A stretch of 64,000 nt of DNA from Bifidobacterium sp. ESL0732. Its GTDB lineage: Bacteria > Actinomycetota > Actinomycetes > Actinomycetales > Bifidobacteriaceae. The notes below the pieces were generated by a model. The model was given only the letters and a program-made list of their open reading frames with translations, was not told the origin of the DNA and did not search any database. The stretch covers positions 1,798,001-1,862,000 of the forward strand of contig NZ_CP113920.1 in assembly GCF_029395535.1 (NCBI RefSeq). The letters are read 5' to 3'. The translations under genes and the position numbers were made by a program. Positions 55,183 through 63,365 of the stretch are shown one piece after another. The stretch's first letter is position 1. The number at the start of each line of letters is the position of its first letter.

Positions 55183-56700
55183 TCAGCAGCGGTTGTCGAG
55201 GCGATGATACATTTCGGAGATCTCGAGGTCGCGCTCGAACTCGCGCGGCGTCGTGTTCTCGTCGATGGTGGCCAGCTCGACGCCGGCGATGCGGGCGAAG
55301 TCTTCCCATCCCTCACGGCCGAAGGAGGTGGTCATGCAGGTGTGGTGCGAGCCGCCGGCGCGCAGCCAGCACTCGGCCGCGGTCTTGAGGCTCGGACGCG
55401 GCTTCCACAAGCCACGGGCGCACGGCAGTGCCTTCAAGGAGCCTTCCGGCTCAACCACGTCGACCACATCCATCAGCAGACGGAAGCGTTCGCGCATGTC
55501 GGCCATGGAGATGACCGTGGCGGCCTTGTGCGGGGCTACGGTGAAGACCAGACGCACTGGATCGGACTTGTTGCCGATGCCGAGCGGATGGATCTCGAGC
55601 TTCGGCTTGGCGATGGTACCCACGGACGGCGAGACCTCGAGCATGTGCGAGCCCATGTCCATCTCGTGGCCTTCGACGAAGTTGTAGGAGTAGTCTTCCA
55701 TCAGGCTCGAGCCGCCCTCAAGGCCGTAGCCCATGACGCTGGCGATGCGTACGAGCACCGAGGTCTTCCAGTCGCCTTCGGCGGAGAAGCCGTAGCCGTA
55801 CTCGCTGGGCAGGCGCTGGGCACCCACGCCCGGCAGCTGCGGCAGCGTGCCGAGATCCTCGAAGTTGTCGACCGCGGCGGTGGCGCCGTTGTCCTTCATC
55901 ATGTTGACCATCGCAGCCTCTTCCTTGGCAGCGATGAACAGCTCTTCGTAACGGGAGTCCAGAAGCTCGGGAGCCACGTCATACTTGGCCTTGTAGTCCT
56001 CGATGATGCCCTTGACCTGATCGTCCTTGACCTTCTCGTAGTATCCAACCAGCTCGTTGACGGCCCAGGTGTTGACCTGCGTGCCGAAGACGCGCTCGGC
56101 CTCGGTCTTGTCACCTTCGGTGACGGCGACGTTGCGCATGTTGTCACCCCAGCGCATCACGCGCATGTTCTGCGATTCGTTCCAGCCGGCGCAGGCACGC
56201 ACCCAAGTCGAGATCTTCTCGGCGACCTCGGGGTCGGTGTAGTGGCCGACGACGATCTTGCGCGGGATGCCGAGACGGGTGACGATGTAGCCGAATTCGC
56301 GGTCGCCGTGGGCGGACTGGTTCAGGTTCATGAAGTCCATGTCGATGGTGTCCCACGGGATCTCCTTGTGGAACTGGGTGTTGAGCTGCAGCAGCGGCTT
56401 GGTGAGCACCTCAAGGCCACGAATCCACATCTTGGCCGGCGAGAACGTGTGCATCCAAGCGATAACGCCGATGCAGCTGGGATCGGCGCTGGCCTCGGTC
56501 ATGAACTGCTTGACGCCGTCGGAGGACTTCAGCGTGGGCTTCAGCACCAGCTTGACCGGGATCTTGCCGGTGGCGTTCAACGCGTCAACGATCTTAGTGG
56601 ACTGCTCGGCGACTTGGCGCAACGCCTCCTCACCGTAGAGGTCCTGCGAACCGACGCCGAACCAGATGGTCTTGCCTTCAAATGGATTTTCGAATGTCAT
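55183..56700 (-). CDS. araA: L-arabinose isomerase
   Basis: The 505-residue protein converts L-arabinose to L-ribulose. It has IWFGVGSQDLYGEEALRQVA at the start, GVIAWMHTFSPAKMWIRGLE near 82, and the metal-ligand glutamate and histidine segments GYGFSAEGDW near 305 and EGHEMDMGSHMLEVSP near 347. The second ATG (56700) is chosen for its better spacing from AAGGA; the one just upstream is possible. It follows araB on the same strand across a 187-base spacer with a long hairpin. Confidence 0.97.
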   Translation of the reverse strand: MTFENPFEGKTIWFGVGSQDLYGEEALRQVAEQSTKIVDALNATGKIPVKLVLKPTLKSSDGVKQFMTEASADPSCIGVIAWMHTFSPAKMWIRGLEVLTKPLLQLNTQFHKEIPWDTIDMDFMNLNQSAHGDREFGYIVTRLGIPRKIVVGHYTDPEVAEKISTWVRACAGWNESQNMRVMRWGDNMRNVAVTEGDKTEAERVFGTQVNTWAVNELVGYYEKVKDDQVKGIIEDYKAKYDVAPELLDSRYEELFIAAKEEAAMVNMMKDNGATAAVDNFEDLGTLPQLPGVGAQRLPSEYGYGFSAEGDWKTSVLVRIASVMGYGLEGGSSLMEDYSYNFVEGHEMDMGSHMLEVSPSVGTIAKPKLEIHPLGIGNKSDPVRLVFTVAPHKAATVISMADMRERFRLLMDVVDVVEPEGSLKALPCARGLWKPRPSLKTAAECWLRAGGSHHTCMTTSFGREGWEDFARIAGVELATIDENTTPREFERDLEISEMYHRLDNRC

Positions 56701-56752
56701 CATTACTTCCTTTTGTTTCTGTTGTGTACTTCATTGTTGGTTGACAGTTTCT

Positions 56753-56871
56753 GGTTTCCGCCATATTCAAGTCACTGACTTGCGGCCAGTGGCCTTTTAT
56801 GGCGGGAAAGGAGATAAGCGCCATAAATGAGCCACTCAGCGGCCGTCAGCGACTTGAATATGGGGGAAACC
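56753..56871 (-). repeat. Long imperfect hairpin between araB and araA
   Basis: Arms of about 52 bases (56753-56804 and 56819-56871) pair through most of their length around a 14-base loop. The outer part (GGTTTCC...CCATATTCAAGT and its complement) and the inner part (TTTATGGCG/CGCCATAAA) are nearly perfect; the middle is looser. A 21-bp stretch (56831-56851) recurs with 4 changes at 47847-47867. In the minus-strand transcript it would separate araB from araA and may stabilise or attenuate the message. Confidence 0.85.
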
Positions 56872-56887
56872 ATAGTGTTAGCTAGTG

Positions 56888-58522
56888 TTAACTTTCCAAG
56901 TCGATGGTCTCGATGGCTGCCTTCTCGATCGGCAGTGCCTTGGTAAACCGGGCGAAGAAGTCCTCGAAACCGGCGACGTCCTTCGGGTCGGGATCCTCGG
57001 TGGTCGATTCGGCATCGGCGAAGACCCGCTCGTCGAGATAAACGTCGAGCGGAGTGTCTTTGTGCCAGAGGTAATCGGCGAGTACGGCCATGCCCCAGGC
57101 TCCGCCTTCGGCCGCCGTCGACATGACCTTGATCGGGGTGTTGAAGGCCGCTGCGAGAATCTTTTGTGCCACCTTCGGCGTGGTGAAAATGCCGCCGTGG
57201 CCGACCATCGAATCGACCTTGACATGTTCGTCCTTGGTCATGATGTCCATGCCAATCTTGACCGGCGAGAATGCGCCGAAGAGCTGGGCACGCATGAAGT
57301 TCGCGAGGTTCATATGGCTTTCCGGGCCGCGCGCGAAGACAGGGCGGCCTTCCTCAAGCCCGGCCAGGAATTCGCCGGAATAGAAGCAGTAGTTGATGAG
57401 CCCGCCTGCGTTGTCGTCGGCTTCGGGCCCGATGGCAGCACGGAACAGCGTGCCGTAAAGTGTACCGGCATCGAGCGGGGTGCCGATGGCCTTGGCAAAT
57501 TCGCTGAAGACCTTCATCCAGGCGTTCAGATCAGAGGTGAAGTTGTTGGCGTGACTCATGCCGCAAGGGTCACCGGCCGGAGTCGAAACCAAGTCGACTT
57601 CGGGGTGCAGACGCTCGAGTGGATGGTCAAGCACTACAGAGGCGAAAATCGAGGTACCAGCCGAAACGTTGCCAGTGCCCACGCGCACGGAGTTCGTGGC
57701 AACCATACCGGTGCCGGAATCGCCTTCCGGAGGGGCCAGCGGTGTGCCGGGCTGCAAGGTGCCGCTTGGATCGAGCAGCTTTGCACCTTCGGATGTTAGC
57801 GTTCCCGCATCGCTTCCGGCCACCAATGGTGTCGGCAGCAAATCCTCGATCTTCCAAGGCTCGGCCGCGACCTCGGGTAGTGCCGAGAACTGCGCGAGCA
57901 TATGCTTGTTCCAGCCGTGGGTTTCGGGGTCGATCGGGAACATGCCAGAGGCATCGTCGATGCCAAGCACCTTCTTGCCGGTGAGCTTCCAATGGACGTA
58001 TCCGGCGAGCGTGGTGAAGAACGCGACGTTTGGCACGTGATCTTCCTTGTTGAGAATGCACTGATAGAGATGAGCAATCGACCAGCGTTCGGGGATGTTG
58101 TACTGGAAAAGTTCGGAAAGTTTTTCGTGCGCCGCGTGCGTATTGGAATTGCGCCAAGTACGGAACGGGACCAGCAGTTTGCCATCCTTATCGAATGCAA
58201 GGTAGCCATGCATCATCGCGGAGAAGCCCATCGTACCGATTTTGGTGAGCTTCTCGCCATAAGCGTTTTCGACATCATAGGCGAGCGCCGCGTACGCCGC
58301 CTGCAAACCGGACCATACCTCATCGAGCGAATAGGTCCACAAACCATTTTCAAGATGATTTTCCCAACCGTGATCGCCGGCGGCAATCGTGGTATACGTA
58401 TCGTCAATAAGCACGGCCTTGATGCGAGTCGACCCGAACTCGATACCGAGCGAGGTCTTGCCTGCCCGTATTTTCTCGGCTATCGCCGCCACATGCTCTG
58501 TGGTGTCTGTTGCAACTGCCAT
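56888..58522 (-). CDS. araB: L-ribulokinase (FGGY family)
   Basis: The 544-residue kinase has the FGGY plan: LGIEFGSTRIKAVLIDD near 25, the substrate loop MMHGYLAFD near 103, DDASGMFPID near 193, and the ATP-site VDSMVGHGGIFTTPK near 435 with TAAEGGAWGMAVLA near 470. It phosphorylates L-ribulose, although xylulose cannot be excluded from sequence alone; the neighbouring araA supports ribulose. AAAGGAG lies 10 bases before the ATG. A LacI-type operator candidate sits about 150 bases upstream. araD, often found between araB and araA in bifidobacteria, is missing here. Confidence 0.92.
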   Translation of the reverse strand: MAVATDTTEHVAAIAEKIRAGKTSLGIEFGSTRIKAVLIDDTYTTIAAGDHGWENHLENGLWTYSLDEVWSGLQAAYAALAYDVENAYGEKLTKIGTMGFSAMMHGYLAFDKDGKLLVPFRTWRNSNTHAAHEKLSELFQYNIPERWSIAHLYQCILNKEDHVPNVAFFTTLAGYVHWKLTGKKVLGIDDASGMFPIDPETHGWNKHMLAQFSALPEVAAEPWKIEDLLPTPLVAGSDAGTLTSEGAKLLDPSGTLQPGTPLAPPEGDSGTGMVATNSVRVGTGNVSAGTSIFASVVLDHPLERLHPEVDLVSTPAGDPCGMSHANNFTSDLNAWMKVFSEFAKAIGTPLDAGTLYGTLFRAAIGPEADDNAGGLINYCFYSGEFLAGLEEGRPVFARGPESHMNLANFMRAQLFGAFSPVKIGMDIMTKDEHVKVDSMVGHGGIFTTPKVAQKILAAAFNTPIKVMSTAAEGGAWGMAVLADYLWHKDTPLDVYLDERVFADAESTTEDPDPKDVAGFEDFFARFTKALPIEKAAIETIDLES

Positions 58523-58673
58523 CGTGTTGTAGCTCCTTTACTATCGTCATCATCACTATGTCGCAGGAACCCGCCATCGCCGCGGACAAAACAGACGCTT
58601 TGTCGATTGCCACGAGCCGTATTCCTTTGGTTGCAAGCGACGCATTACCGTTACCGACTATTTTGTCATCGAT

Positions 58674-58691
58674 AATGTGAACGCTCACATT
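58674..58691. promoter_or_regulatory. LacI-family-type operator upstream of araB
   Basis: AATGTGA-ACGC-TCACATT is an 18-bp site with perfect 7-bp arms, of the TGTGA..TCACA type bound by LacI-family regulators. It lies about 150 bases upstream of araB. The HTH-less protein at 52301-53266 could not bind it alone, so a regulator from elsewhere is expected. Confidence 0.6.
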
Positions 58692-58958
58692 TTGCTAAAC
58701 ACTATCCTACACGTAGCCGTTGCCAAGCGCGAGTCGTCATTACAATCATCGTTTTCTAATTCATCCTCACGTCGTAACCGACCAATCAAGTTTTTGCCCA
58801 TCACCATTTCATGTGAATAAATCAAACGAGAATGTCCGGAATGTCGACAACTTGACCACGACACGCCCGGGATGTGGATAACCCAGAGCATTCGACCACA
58901 GCACCCGTTTTTGGCACGGTTTACGAGCCAAGTTCCCTAAGCTTCGAAGGACAGAGGT

Positions 58959-59019
58959 AAAAGCAATACGTCACATTGCTTTTGTCTAGTGCAGGATTGT
59001 GTTTTTAATCTAGTGGAGG
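58959..59019. promoter_or_regulatory. hicAB control region: inverted plus direct repeats
   Basis: AAAAGCAAT/ATTGCTTTT (58959-58967, 58975-58983) is a perfect 9-bp inverted repeat. TCTAGTGCAGG (58985-58995) recurs as TCTAGTGGAGG (59009-59019), 24 bases on; the second copy contains the hicA ribosome site. These are good candidate sites for autoregulation by HicB. Confidence 0.6.
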
Positions 59020-59028
59020 GTTTAGTAT

Positions 59029-59244
59029 ATGGTACTTAGGAAATGGCTCATCAAGGAGATACGCAAAGAAGCCAAGGCGCAAGGGGTGAAATTTTACCAT
59101 CGCCGGCAGGGAGGAAATCACGAAATTTATTATCTCAATAATCAGATAATCCCGGTTCCTCGACATAAGGAAATCGGAAAGCACCAAGCAGAAATGATCA
59201 TGAAGGAAGTCGCGTACGCTCTGAAAAGAAAGGACACACAATGA
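59029..59244 (+). CDS. hicA: HicA-type mRNA interferase toxin
   Basis: The 71-residue basic protein has the double-stranded-RNA-binding-like HicA fold: KWLIKEIRKEAKAQGVKFYH, then the catalytic His in GGNHEIYYL and the typical IPVPRHKEIGKHQAEMIMKE end. GGAGGG lies 8 bases before the ATG. HicA toxins cleave mRNA and are neutralised by HicB, whose gene overlaps by 4 bases. The conserved GxH is present, so the toxin looks intact. Confidence 0.9.
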   Translation: MVLRKWLIKEIRKEAKAQGVKFYHRRQGGNHEIYYLNNQIIPVPRHKEIGKHQAEMIMKEVAYALKRKDTQ

Positions 59245-59663
59245 GACTCAAAAAATTCAAAGCCGGCTACGACGTGGACGGCAACAAAACCATTCACAAG
59301 GAAAGTTACCGCGTCACTATCGAGCCAGATGGGAAATATTGGTTTCTTACCATTCCCGACGTCGGAGTGACGCAAGCACGAACCCTGAGCGAAGTGGACA
59401 CCATGGCGCGCGACCTCATTGAGATCATGACCGGCGACCGGAATTTCGCCCTCGAGCAGGAAATGAAGTTCCCGGAAGAAGTCGAAGAGCATCTGGAAGC
59501 CATGAAACGCTATCGCGAGCAGTCCAAGAAAGCGAACACGCTGGCAGCAAAGGAATCCCGCAAAGCCGCTAAAGGATTGCGCCAGGTCGGCCTCACTTTG
59601 CGTCAAATCGGCCAGGCTATGGGCATCTCCTACCAGCGCGCAAGCCAGTTGGTCAATGGATGA
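59241..59663 (+). CDS. hicB: HicB-type antitoxin
   Basis: The 140-residue protein has an N-terminal partly degraded RNase-H-like fold (YRVTIEPDGKYWFLTIPDVG, ARTLSEVDTMARDLIEIMTG), a charged helical linker, and a C-terminal helix-turn-helix (LTLRQIGQAMGISYQRASQL). It binds HicA and probably the repeats upstream of hicA. The ATGA overlap with hicA couples translation. Confidence 0.9.
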   Translation: MRLKKFKAGYDVDGNKTIHKESYRVTIEPDGKYWFLTIPDVGVTQARTLSEVDTMARDLIEIMTGDRNFALEQEMKFPEEVEEHLEAMKRYREQSKKANTLAAKESRKAAKGLRQVGLTLRQIGQAMGISYQRASQLVNG

Positions 59664-59771
59664 GACCTTGAGTTGCACGATATTCACGAATGTCAAATTC
59701 AAAGACACAAATTCATAAAAATCAAGAAATCTTGAATTTTGTCTAAATAATTGGCGTTTTTAAACACATTG

Positions 59772-59777
59772 TATAAA
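59772..59777 (+). promoter_or_regulatory. -10 hexamer of a probably leaderless response regulator gene
   Basis: TATAAA lies only 8 bases before the ATG at 59786, so transcription would begin at or next to the start codon. A TTGGCG at about 59752 could be the -35, with a short 14-15 base spacer. No proper ribosome site is present. Confidence 0.5.
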
Positions 59778-59785
59778 ATTGAGTC

Positions 59786-60790
59786 ATGGAAGAGAGAAAA
59801 TCATCGCCAAGACGCGAACTACGTATTGTCATCATCGACGATGACCCCTGCGCATTAGAGCATGAAGCCAGCATCGTCAGTCGTATTCAGAATCGTGACG
59901 GCTGTCATATCAAAATATGGCCTACAACAAAACCGGATGCCGGACTCCACCGATCCCTATATTCTCCGCTCCGTTCTGATGTAGTCATCGTCGATATTTC
60001 GATGAACAAGGCCGTTATCGAACCTATTGCCGAAAAAATCAAGAACGCTCGACCAGATATCATCCTCATTGGCATCACCGCACACATCGACAGATATGAC
60101 GATTCGGAAACATCAAGACAGTATTTTAACTGCATTATCGATAAAGCCGAACTCAACCACGCACTTCCCGCAGAGATCGAAGCAATCTACCACGAAAAAA
60201 TATTGCATCCTCCTACGAGACCGCTCGAACCGAAAAGAACCATCCCTCCCTCTCACTGCACGAACGGACAAACTACACAACGACGAAAGCAACGGGATCG
60301 AAAATCCCGCGACCCTCATTGCTCAACTGGTGATGACGGCGACCATAGCTGGCAGCAAACCTTGATCACCCATAAAACTGCGGATTCGCGTCATGGGAAC
60401 ATTGCCGATCAAACAACACAATTGACAAATCCGAACAAAGGAGTTCAAAAACGGATTCCACATCATGATCACCATGACCATGTCCTCCCCACAGCCGTTA
60501 ATCTTCAAAGCGTCGGTTCTTCTTTCAACAGCGACCTTGCACAAACACAGGAGGATATGACCGTTGCGCTACGTTTCCAACAAAAGGTCTTGCCGCTTTC
60601 ACCTGCCGAACTACGCGTCATCAATCTGTGCTCGCAGGGAATGGAAACAGATGAAGTTGCCGATTCTCTCAGTATTTCTTCCAACACCGTTTACTCCCAT
60701 CGGAGCCATATCATGGGCAAATACCATGTACATTCCTGGCATGAGGCACTCATCATATACGAAGAAAGAAAGAAAAACGGAACCGCATAA
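59786..60790 (+). CDS. Orphan response regulator, LuxR/NarL type
   Basis: The 334-residue protein has a receiver domain (about 10-135): acidic pocket VIIDDDP, phospho-acceptor Asp in VVIVDISMN and Lys in IIDKAE. It ends with a LuxR-type DNA-binding domain (about 270-330): LSPAELRVINLCSQGMETDE then SISSNTVYSHRSHIM. Between them is an unusual linker of about 130 residues, rich in Thr, Gln and His (HHDHHDHV), probably disordered and perhaps metal binding. No histidine kinase gene is adjacent. Translation may be leaderless. Confidence 0.85.
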   Translation: MEERKSSPRRELRIVIIDDDPCALEHEASIVSRIQNRDGCHIKIWPTTKPDAGLHRSLYSPLRSDVVIVDISMNKAVIEPIAEKIKNARPDIILIGITAHIDRYDDSETSRQYFNCIIDKAELNHALPAEIEAIYHEKILHPPTRPLEPKRTIPPSHCTNGQTTQRRKQRDRKSRDPHCSTGDDGDHSWQQTLITHKTADSRHGNIADQTTQLTNPNKGVQKRIPHHDHHDHVLPTAVNLQSVGSSFNSDLAQTQEDMTVALRFQQKVLPLSPAELRVINLCSQGMETDEVADSLSISSNTVYSHRSHIMGKYHVHSWHEALIIYEERKKNGTA

Positions 60791-60794
60791 CGAT

Positions 60795-60828
60795 AACGCG
60801 GCAAAACCGAATCCTGGTTTGCCGCGTT
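60795..60828. terminator. Bidirectional terminator response regulator / def
   Basis: AACGCGGCAAAACC (60795-60808) pairs with GGTTTGCCGCGTT (60816-60828) with one bulged A, between the two convergent genes. Confidence 0.8.
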
Positions 60829-60871
60829 CTGGAAAAATGTATGAGTTGGTTATGCAGAGATTCAACCAACG

Positions 60872-61633
60872 CTAGGCAAGCTTGAAACCTAGCTCTTTGG
60901 CAGCATCTCTCGGAACCGGATCCTCGCACCAGTAGTCCTCAAGGTTCTCATCGGTGGCGAGCGAACGAATTTCGGCCTGATCGATGTAAACCTCGCCACT
61001 CAGGTGATCGGTCTCGTGCTGGAAGATGCGGGCCGGCCAGCCGTGCAGGTGTTCCTGGTGCTTGTTGCCTTCCTCATCCTGCCAACGGGCGACGATGTCA
61101 AGCCAGCGACGGCGAACCGCCTGATAACCGGAGAAACTCAGGCAGCCTTCGTAGAAGCTGCGCTGCTGCGTACCGATGGGTTCGTAGGTGGGGTTGATGA
61201 TGGCGCGGAACGGGAATTCGGCGATTTCGCGCGGATCGTTGGCATCGTTGATAGTATCTTCATCGTCGGAATCGTCTTGCTGATTCGATGAATCTTGACT
61301 ATCTTTGCTACCGACGTGGCCTTCGGGATTGTCGTCGACTCCTCTACCACCAACGCGCACGTGGTCTTCGACCACGGCTATACGCAGTCCCAAGCCAATC
61401 TGCGGCGCAGCCAAGCCGACGCCCGGCGCCTCGAGCATCGTGACGTGCATGGCCTCGATGAGCTTGGACAGCGTGCGTTTGCTCAGCTGGCCGTCATATT
61501 CCACCGCACTCTGACGCAGCACGGGCTCCCCCATCTGCACGATGGGAAGAATCTTTTCCTTGCCGCCGGTTTTAATCAGGTGCTCAACTGCACGATTGAG
61601 TTCGGTGTCGACTTTGGTATTGCGCGAAAACAT
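60872..61633 (-). CDS. def: Peptide deformylase with acidic insertion
   Basis: The 253-residue enzyme removes N-formyl groups from new proteins. All three motifs are present: GVGLAAPQIG near 72, EGCLSF near 167 and HETDHL near 214. An acidic, low-complexity insertion of about 45 residues (NPEGHVGSKDSQDSSNQQDD and on) between motifs 1 and 2 makes it longer than the usual 170-220 residues. The ATG at 61633 overlaps the glmM stop (TGATG) with GAGGAG 11 bases upstream, so it is coupled to glmM. Confidence 0.93.
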   Translation of the reverse strand: MFSRNTKVDTELNRAVEHLIKTGGKEKILPIVQMGEPVLRQSAVEYDGQLSKRTLSKLIEAMHVTMLEAPGVGLAAPQIGLGLRIAVVEDHVRVGGRGVDDNPEGHVGSKDSQDSSNQQDDSDDEDTINDANDPREIAEFPFRAIINPTYEPIGTQQRSFYEGCLSFSGYQAVRRRWLDIVARWQDEEGNKHQEHLHGWPARIFQHETDHLSGEVYIDQAEIRSLATDENLEDYWCEDPVPRDAAKELGFKLA

Positions 61634-63021
61634 CAGATGGCCAGCTCCTCGGCGACCACAGCGGCCAAGCGCTGGCAGACCTCGTCGGCCTGCTGCTGCG
61701 TTTCGGCTTCGACCATCACGCGCACCAACGGTTCGGTGCCGCTCGGACGAAGCAACACGCGACCGGTGGTGCCAAGCAGCTTCTCCTCGCGAGCCACGGC
61801 ATCCTGCACCTTGGCGTTGGTAGGCGCGGCTTTCTTGTCGACCTTGGGAACGTTGATGAGCTGCTGCGGCAGCTGCGGGAAGTCGGCGGCCAGCTGCTTG
61901 AGCGACTTGCCGGACTTGACTACCTCGTTGCACAGGGTGAGCGCGGTCAGCGTGCCGTCGCCGGTGGTGGCGAACTCACGGTTGATGACGTGGCCGGACT
62001 GCTCGCCGCCGATGGAATAGTCGCCCTTGAGCATTTCCTCAAGGACGTAGCGGTCGCCGACGTTGGTCTGCACCGTCGCGATGCCCATATCCTTCAAGGC
62101 CAGCTTCAGGCCAAGATTGCTCATCACAGTAACAACCAACGTGTCATGTTTGAGTTTGCCTTCGCGCTTCTTGGCACGCGCGAGGATGCCCATCTCCTGA
62201 TCGCCGTTGACCATGTTGCCGTCCTCGTCAACGGCGAGGCAGCGGTCGGCGTCGCCGTCGAACGCCACGCCCATCGCGGCGCCGGAAGCCTTCACCATCG
62301 CCTGCAGCTGCTCGGGGTGGGTGGAGCCAGCCTTCTTATTGATGTTGTAGCCATCCGGCGAAGCGTTGATGACCAGCACCTCGGCGCCGGCGCGACGCAG
62401 CGCTTCAGGCGCGACCACGGAGGTGGCGCCATTGGCACAGTCCATCACGAGTTTCAGCCCCTTAAGCGGCTTGGGCTGGGTCTTGTCGGGTGCAATCGGC
62501 GCGATAGCGCTGACCAGATGATCGATGTACATATTGGTGGCGGTGCTGATGTCATGGCTGATGCGGCCTACGCCGGCACCCGTCGGACGGTCCCAATCTT
62601 TGCCGAGCACAGCCTCGATTTCGTCTTCCTTCTTGTCCGGGAGCTTGAATCCACCTTTGGCGAAGAACTTGATGCCGTTGTCGGGCATGGGGTTGTGCGA
62701 AGCGGAAATGACAGCGCCCATCTCAACGTTGAGTTCGCTGGTCAGATACGCCACGCCAGGGGTCGGAATGATGCCGGCGTCAATGACATCGAACCCGCCT
62801 GCGCTCATACCTGCCGCAAGCGCCGAAGCGAGAAAATCACCGGAAACTCGCGTATCACGGCCAATCAACGCACGGCGACGCCCTTCCCTGTGTTCCTCTT
62901 CCGTTCCCGAAGAATCGCCTAGCACACGCACCGCCGCATCGCCTAAATCGAGCGCCAGCCTTGCGGTCAAATCCCTGTTCGCCAATCCGCGAACGCCATC
63001 GGTTCCAAACATATTGGGCAT
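61633..63021 (-). CDS. glmM: Phosphoglucosamine mutase
   Basis: The 462-residue enzyme turns glucosamine-6-phosphate into glucosamine-1-phosphate for cell-wall synthesis. MFGTDGVRG at the N-terminus, active-site Ser108 in SASHNPM, metal loop FDGDADR near 254, sugar loop GGEQSGHVI near 335 and phosphate loop RPSGTEPLVRVMVE near 425 are all present. The ATG at 63021 has GGAGGA upstream; the one at 63012 is possible. It is coupled to def downstream. Confidence 0.96.
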   Translation of the reverse strand: MPNMFGTDGVRGLANRDLTARLALDLGDAAVRVLGDSSGTEEEHREGRRRALIGRDTRVSGDFLASALAAGMSAGGFDVIDAGIIPTPGVAYLTSELNVEMGAVISASHNPMPDNGIKFFAKGGFKLPDKKEDEIEAVLGKDWDRPTGAGVGRISHDISTATNMYIDHLVSAIAPIAPDKTQPKPLKGLKLVMDCANGATSVVAPEALRRAGAEVLVINASPDGYNINKKAGSTHPEQLQAMVKASGAAMGVAFDGDADRCLAVDEDGNMVNGDQEMGILARAKKREGKLKHDTLVVTVMSNLGLKLALKDMGIATVQTNVGDRYVLEEMLKGDYSIGGEQSGHVINREFATTGDGTLTALTLCNEVVKSGKSLKQLAADFPQLPQQLINVPKVDKKAAPTNAKVQDAVAREEKLLGTTGRVLLRPSGTEPLVRVMVEAETQQQADEVCQRLAAVVAEELAI

Positions 63022-63185
63022 ACTGCCACATCCTCCGTTTGCGCGAATGTTACTGGGTCTCATCTTACTCAAGAGATTCCACGAACGCCGCACCCTACCC
63101 CAACACTGCCCGATTTCGTCGCATTTCAACATGATCATTCAAAATGACGACGGTATCCCATGAAAGGTGACATCAGAAGAAAGTA

Positions 63186-63247
63186 AAATCTTGCAACGCA
63201 GCTTTACAAGATTTCGGTATTTCTTGTATAGCTACTTTGCAAGAAAT
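63186..63247. repeat. Pair of related hairpins, inverted to each other
   Basis: AAATCTTG/CAAGATTT (63186-63193, 63207-63214) and ATTTCTTG/CAAGAAAT (63219-63226, 63240-63247) each close a 13-base loop. The second 21-base core resembles the reverse complement of the first at about 18 of 21 positions, so the whole block can also fold as one long stem. Confidence 0.6.
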
Positions 63248-63302
63248 GATTGCAGCGACTCCACCAGCCGGAGTACGTCGCTGATTTTCAAGCCTTATGT
63301 AT

Positions 63303-63341
63303 GCGAAACCCCGCTGCGGATTGCTTGCAACGGGGTTTCGC
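63303..63341 (-). terminator. Terminator of pepN-like gene
   Basis: GCGAAACCCCG (63303-63313) pairs perfectly with CGGGGTTTCGC (63331-63341) 25 bases past the stop. The T-run on the minus strand is poor. Confidence 0.6.
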
Positions 63342-63365
63342 TCTTGCTTCTGCTGATCAGATGGA

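Larger units (their letters stand above)
58523..59028. other. Divergent control region araB / hicAB
   Basis: These 506 bases have no supported gene. They contain the LacI-type palindrome (58674-58691) on the araB side and the inverted and direct repeats (58959-59019) on the hicAB side. Confidence 0.5.
63022..63365. other. Gap pepN / glmM
   Basis: The 344 bases contain the paired hairpins at 63186-63247 and the pepN terminator; no gene is supported. Confidence 0.45.
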
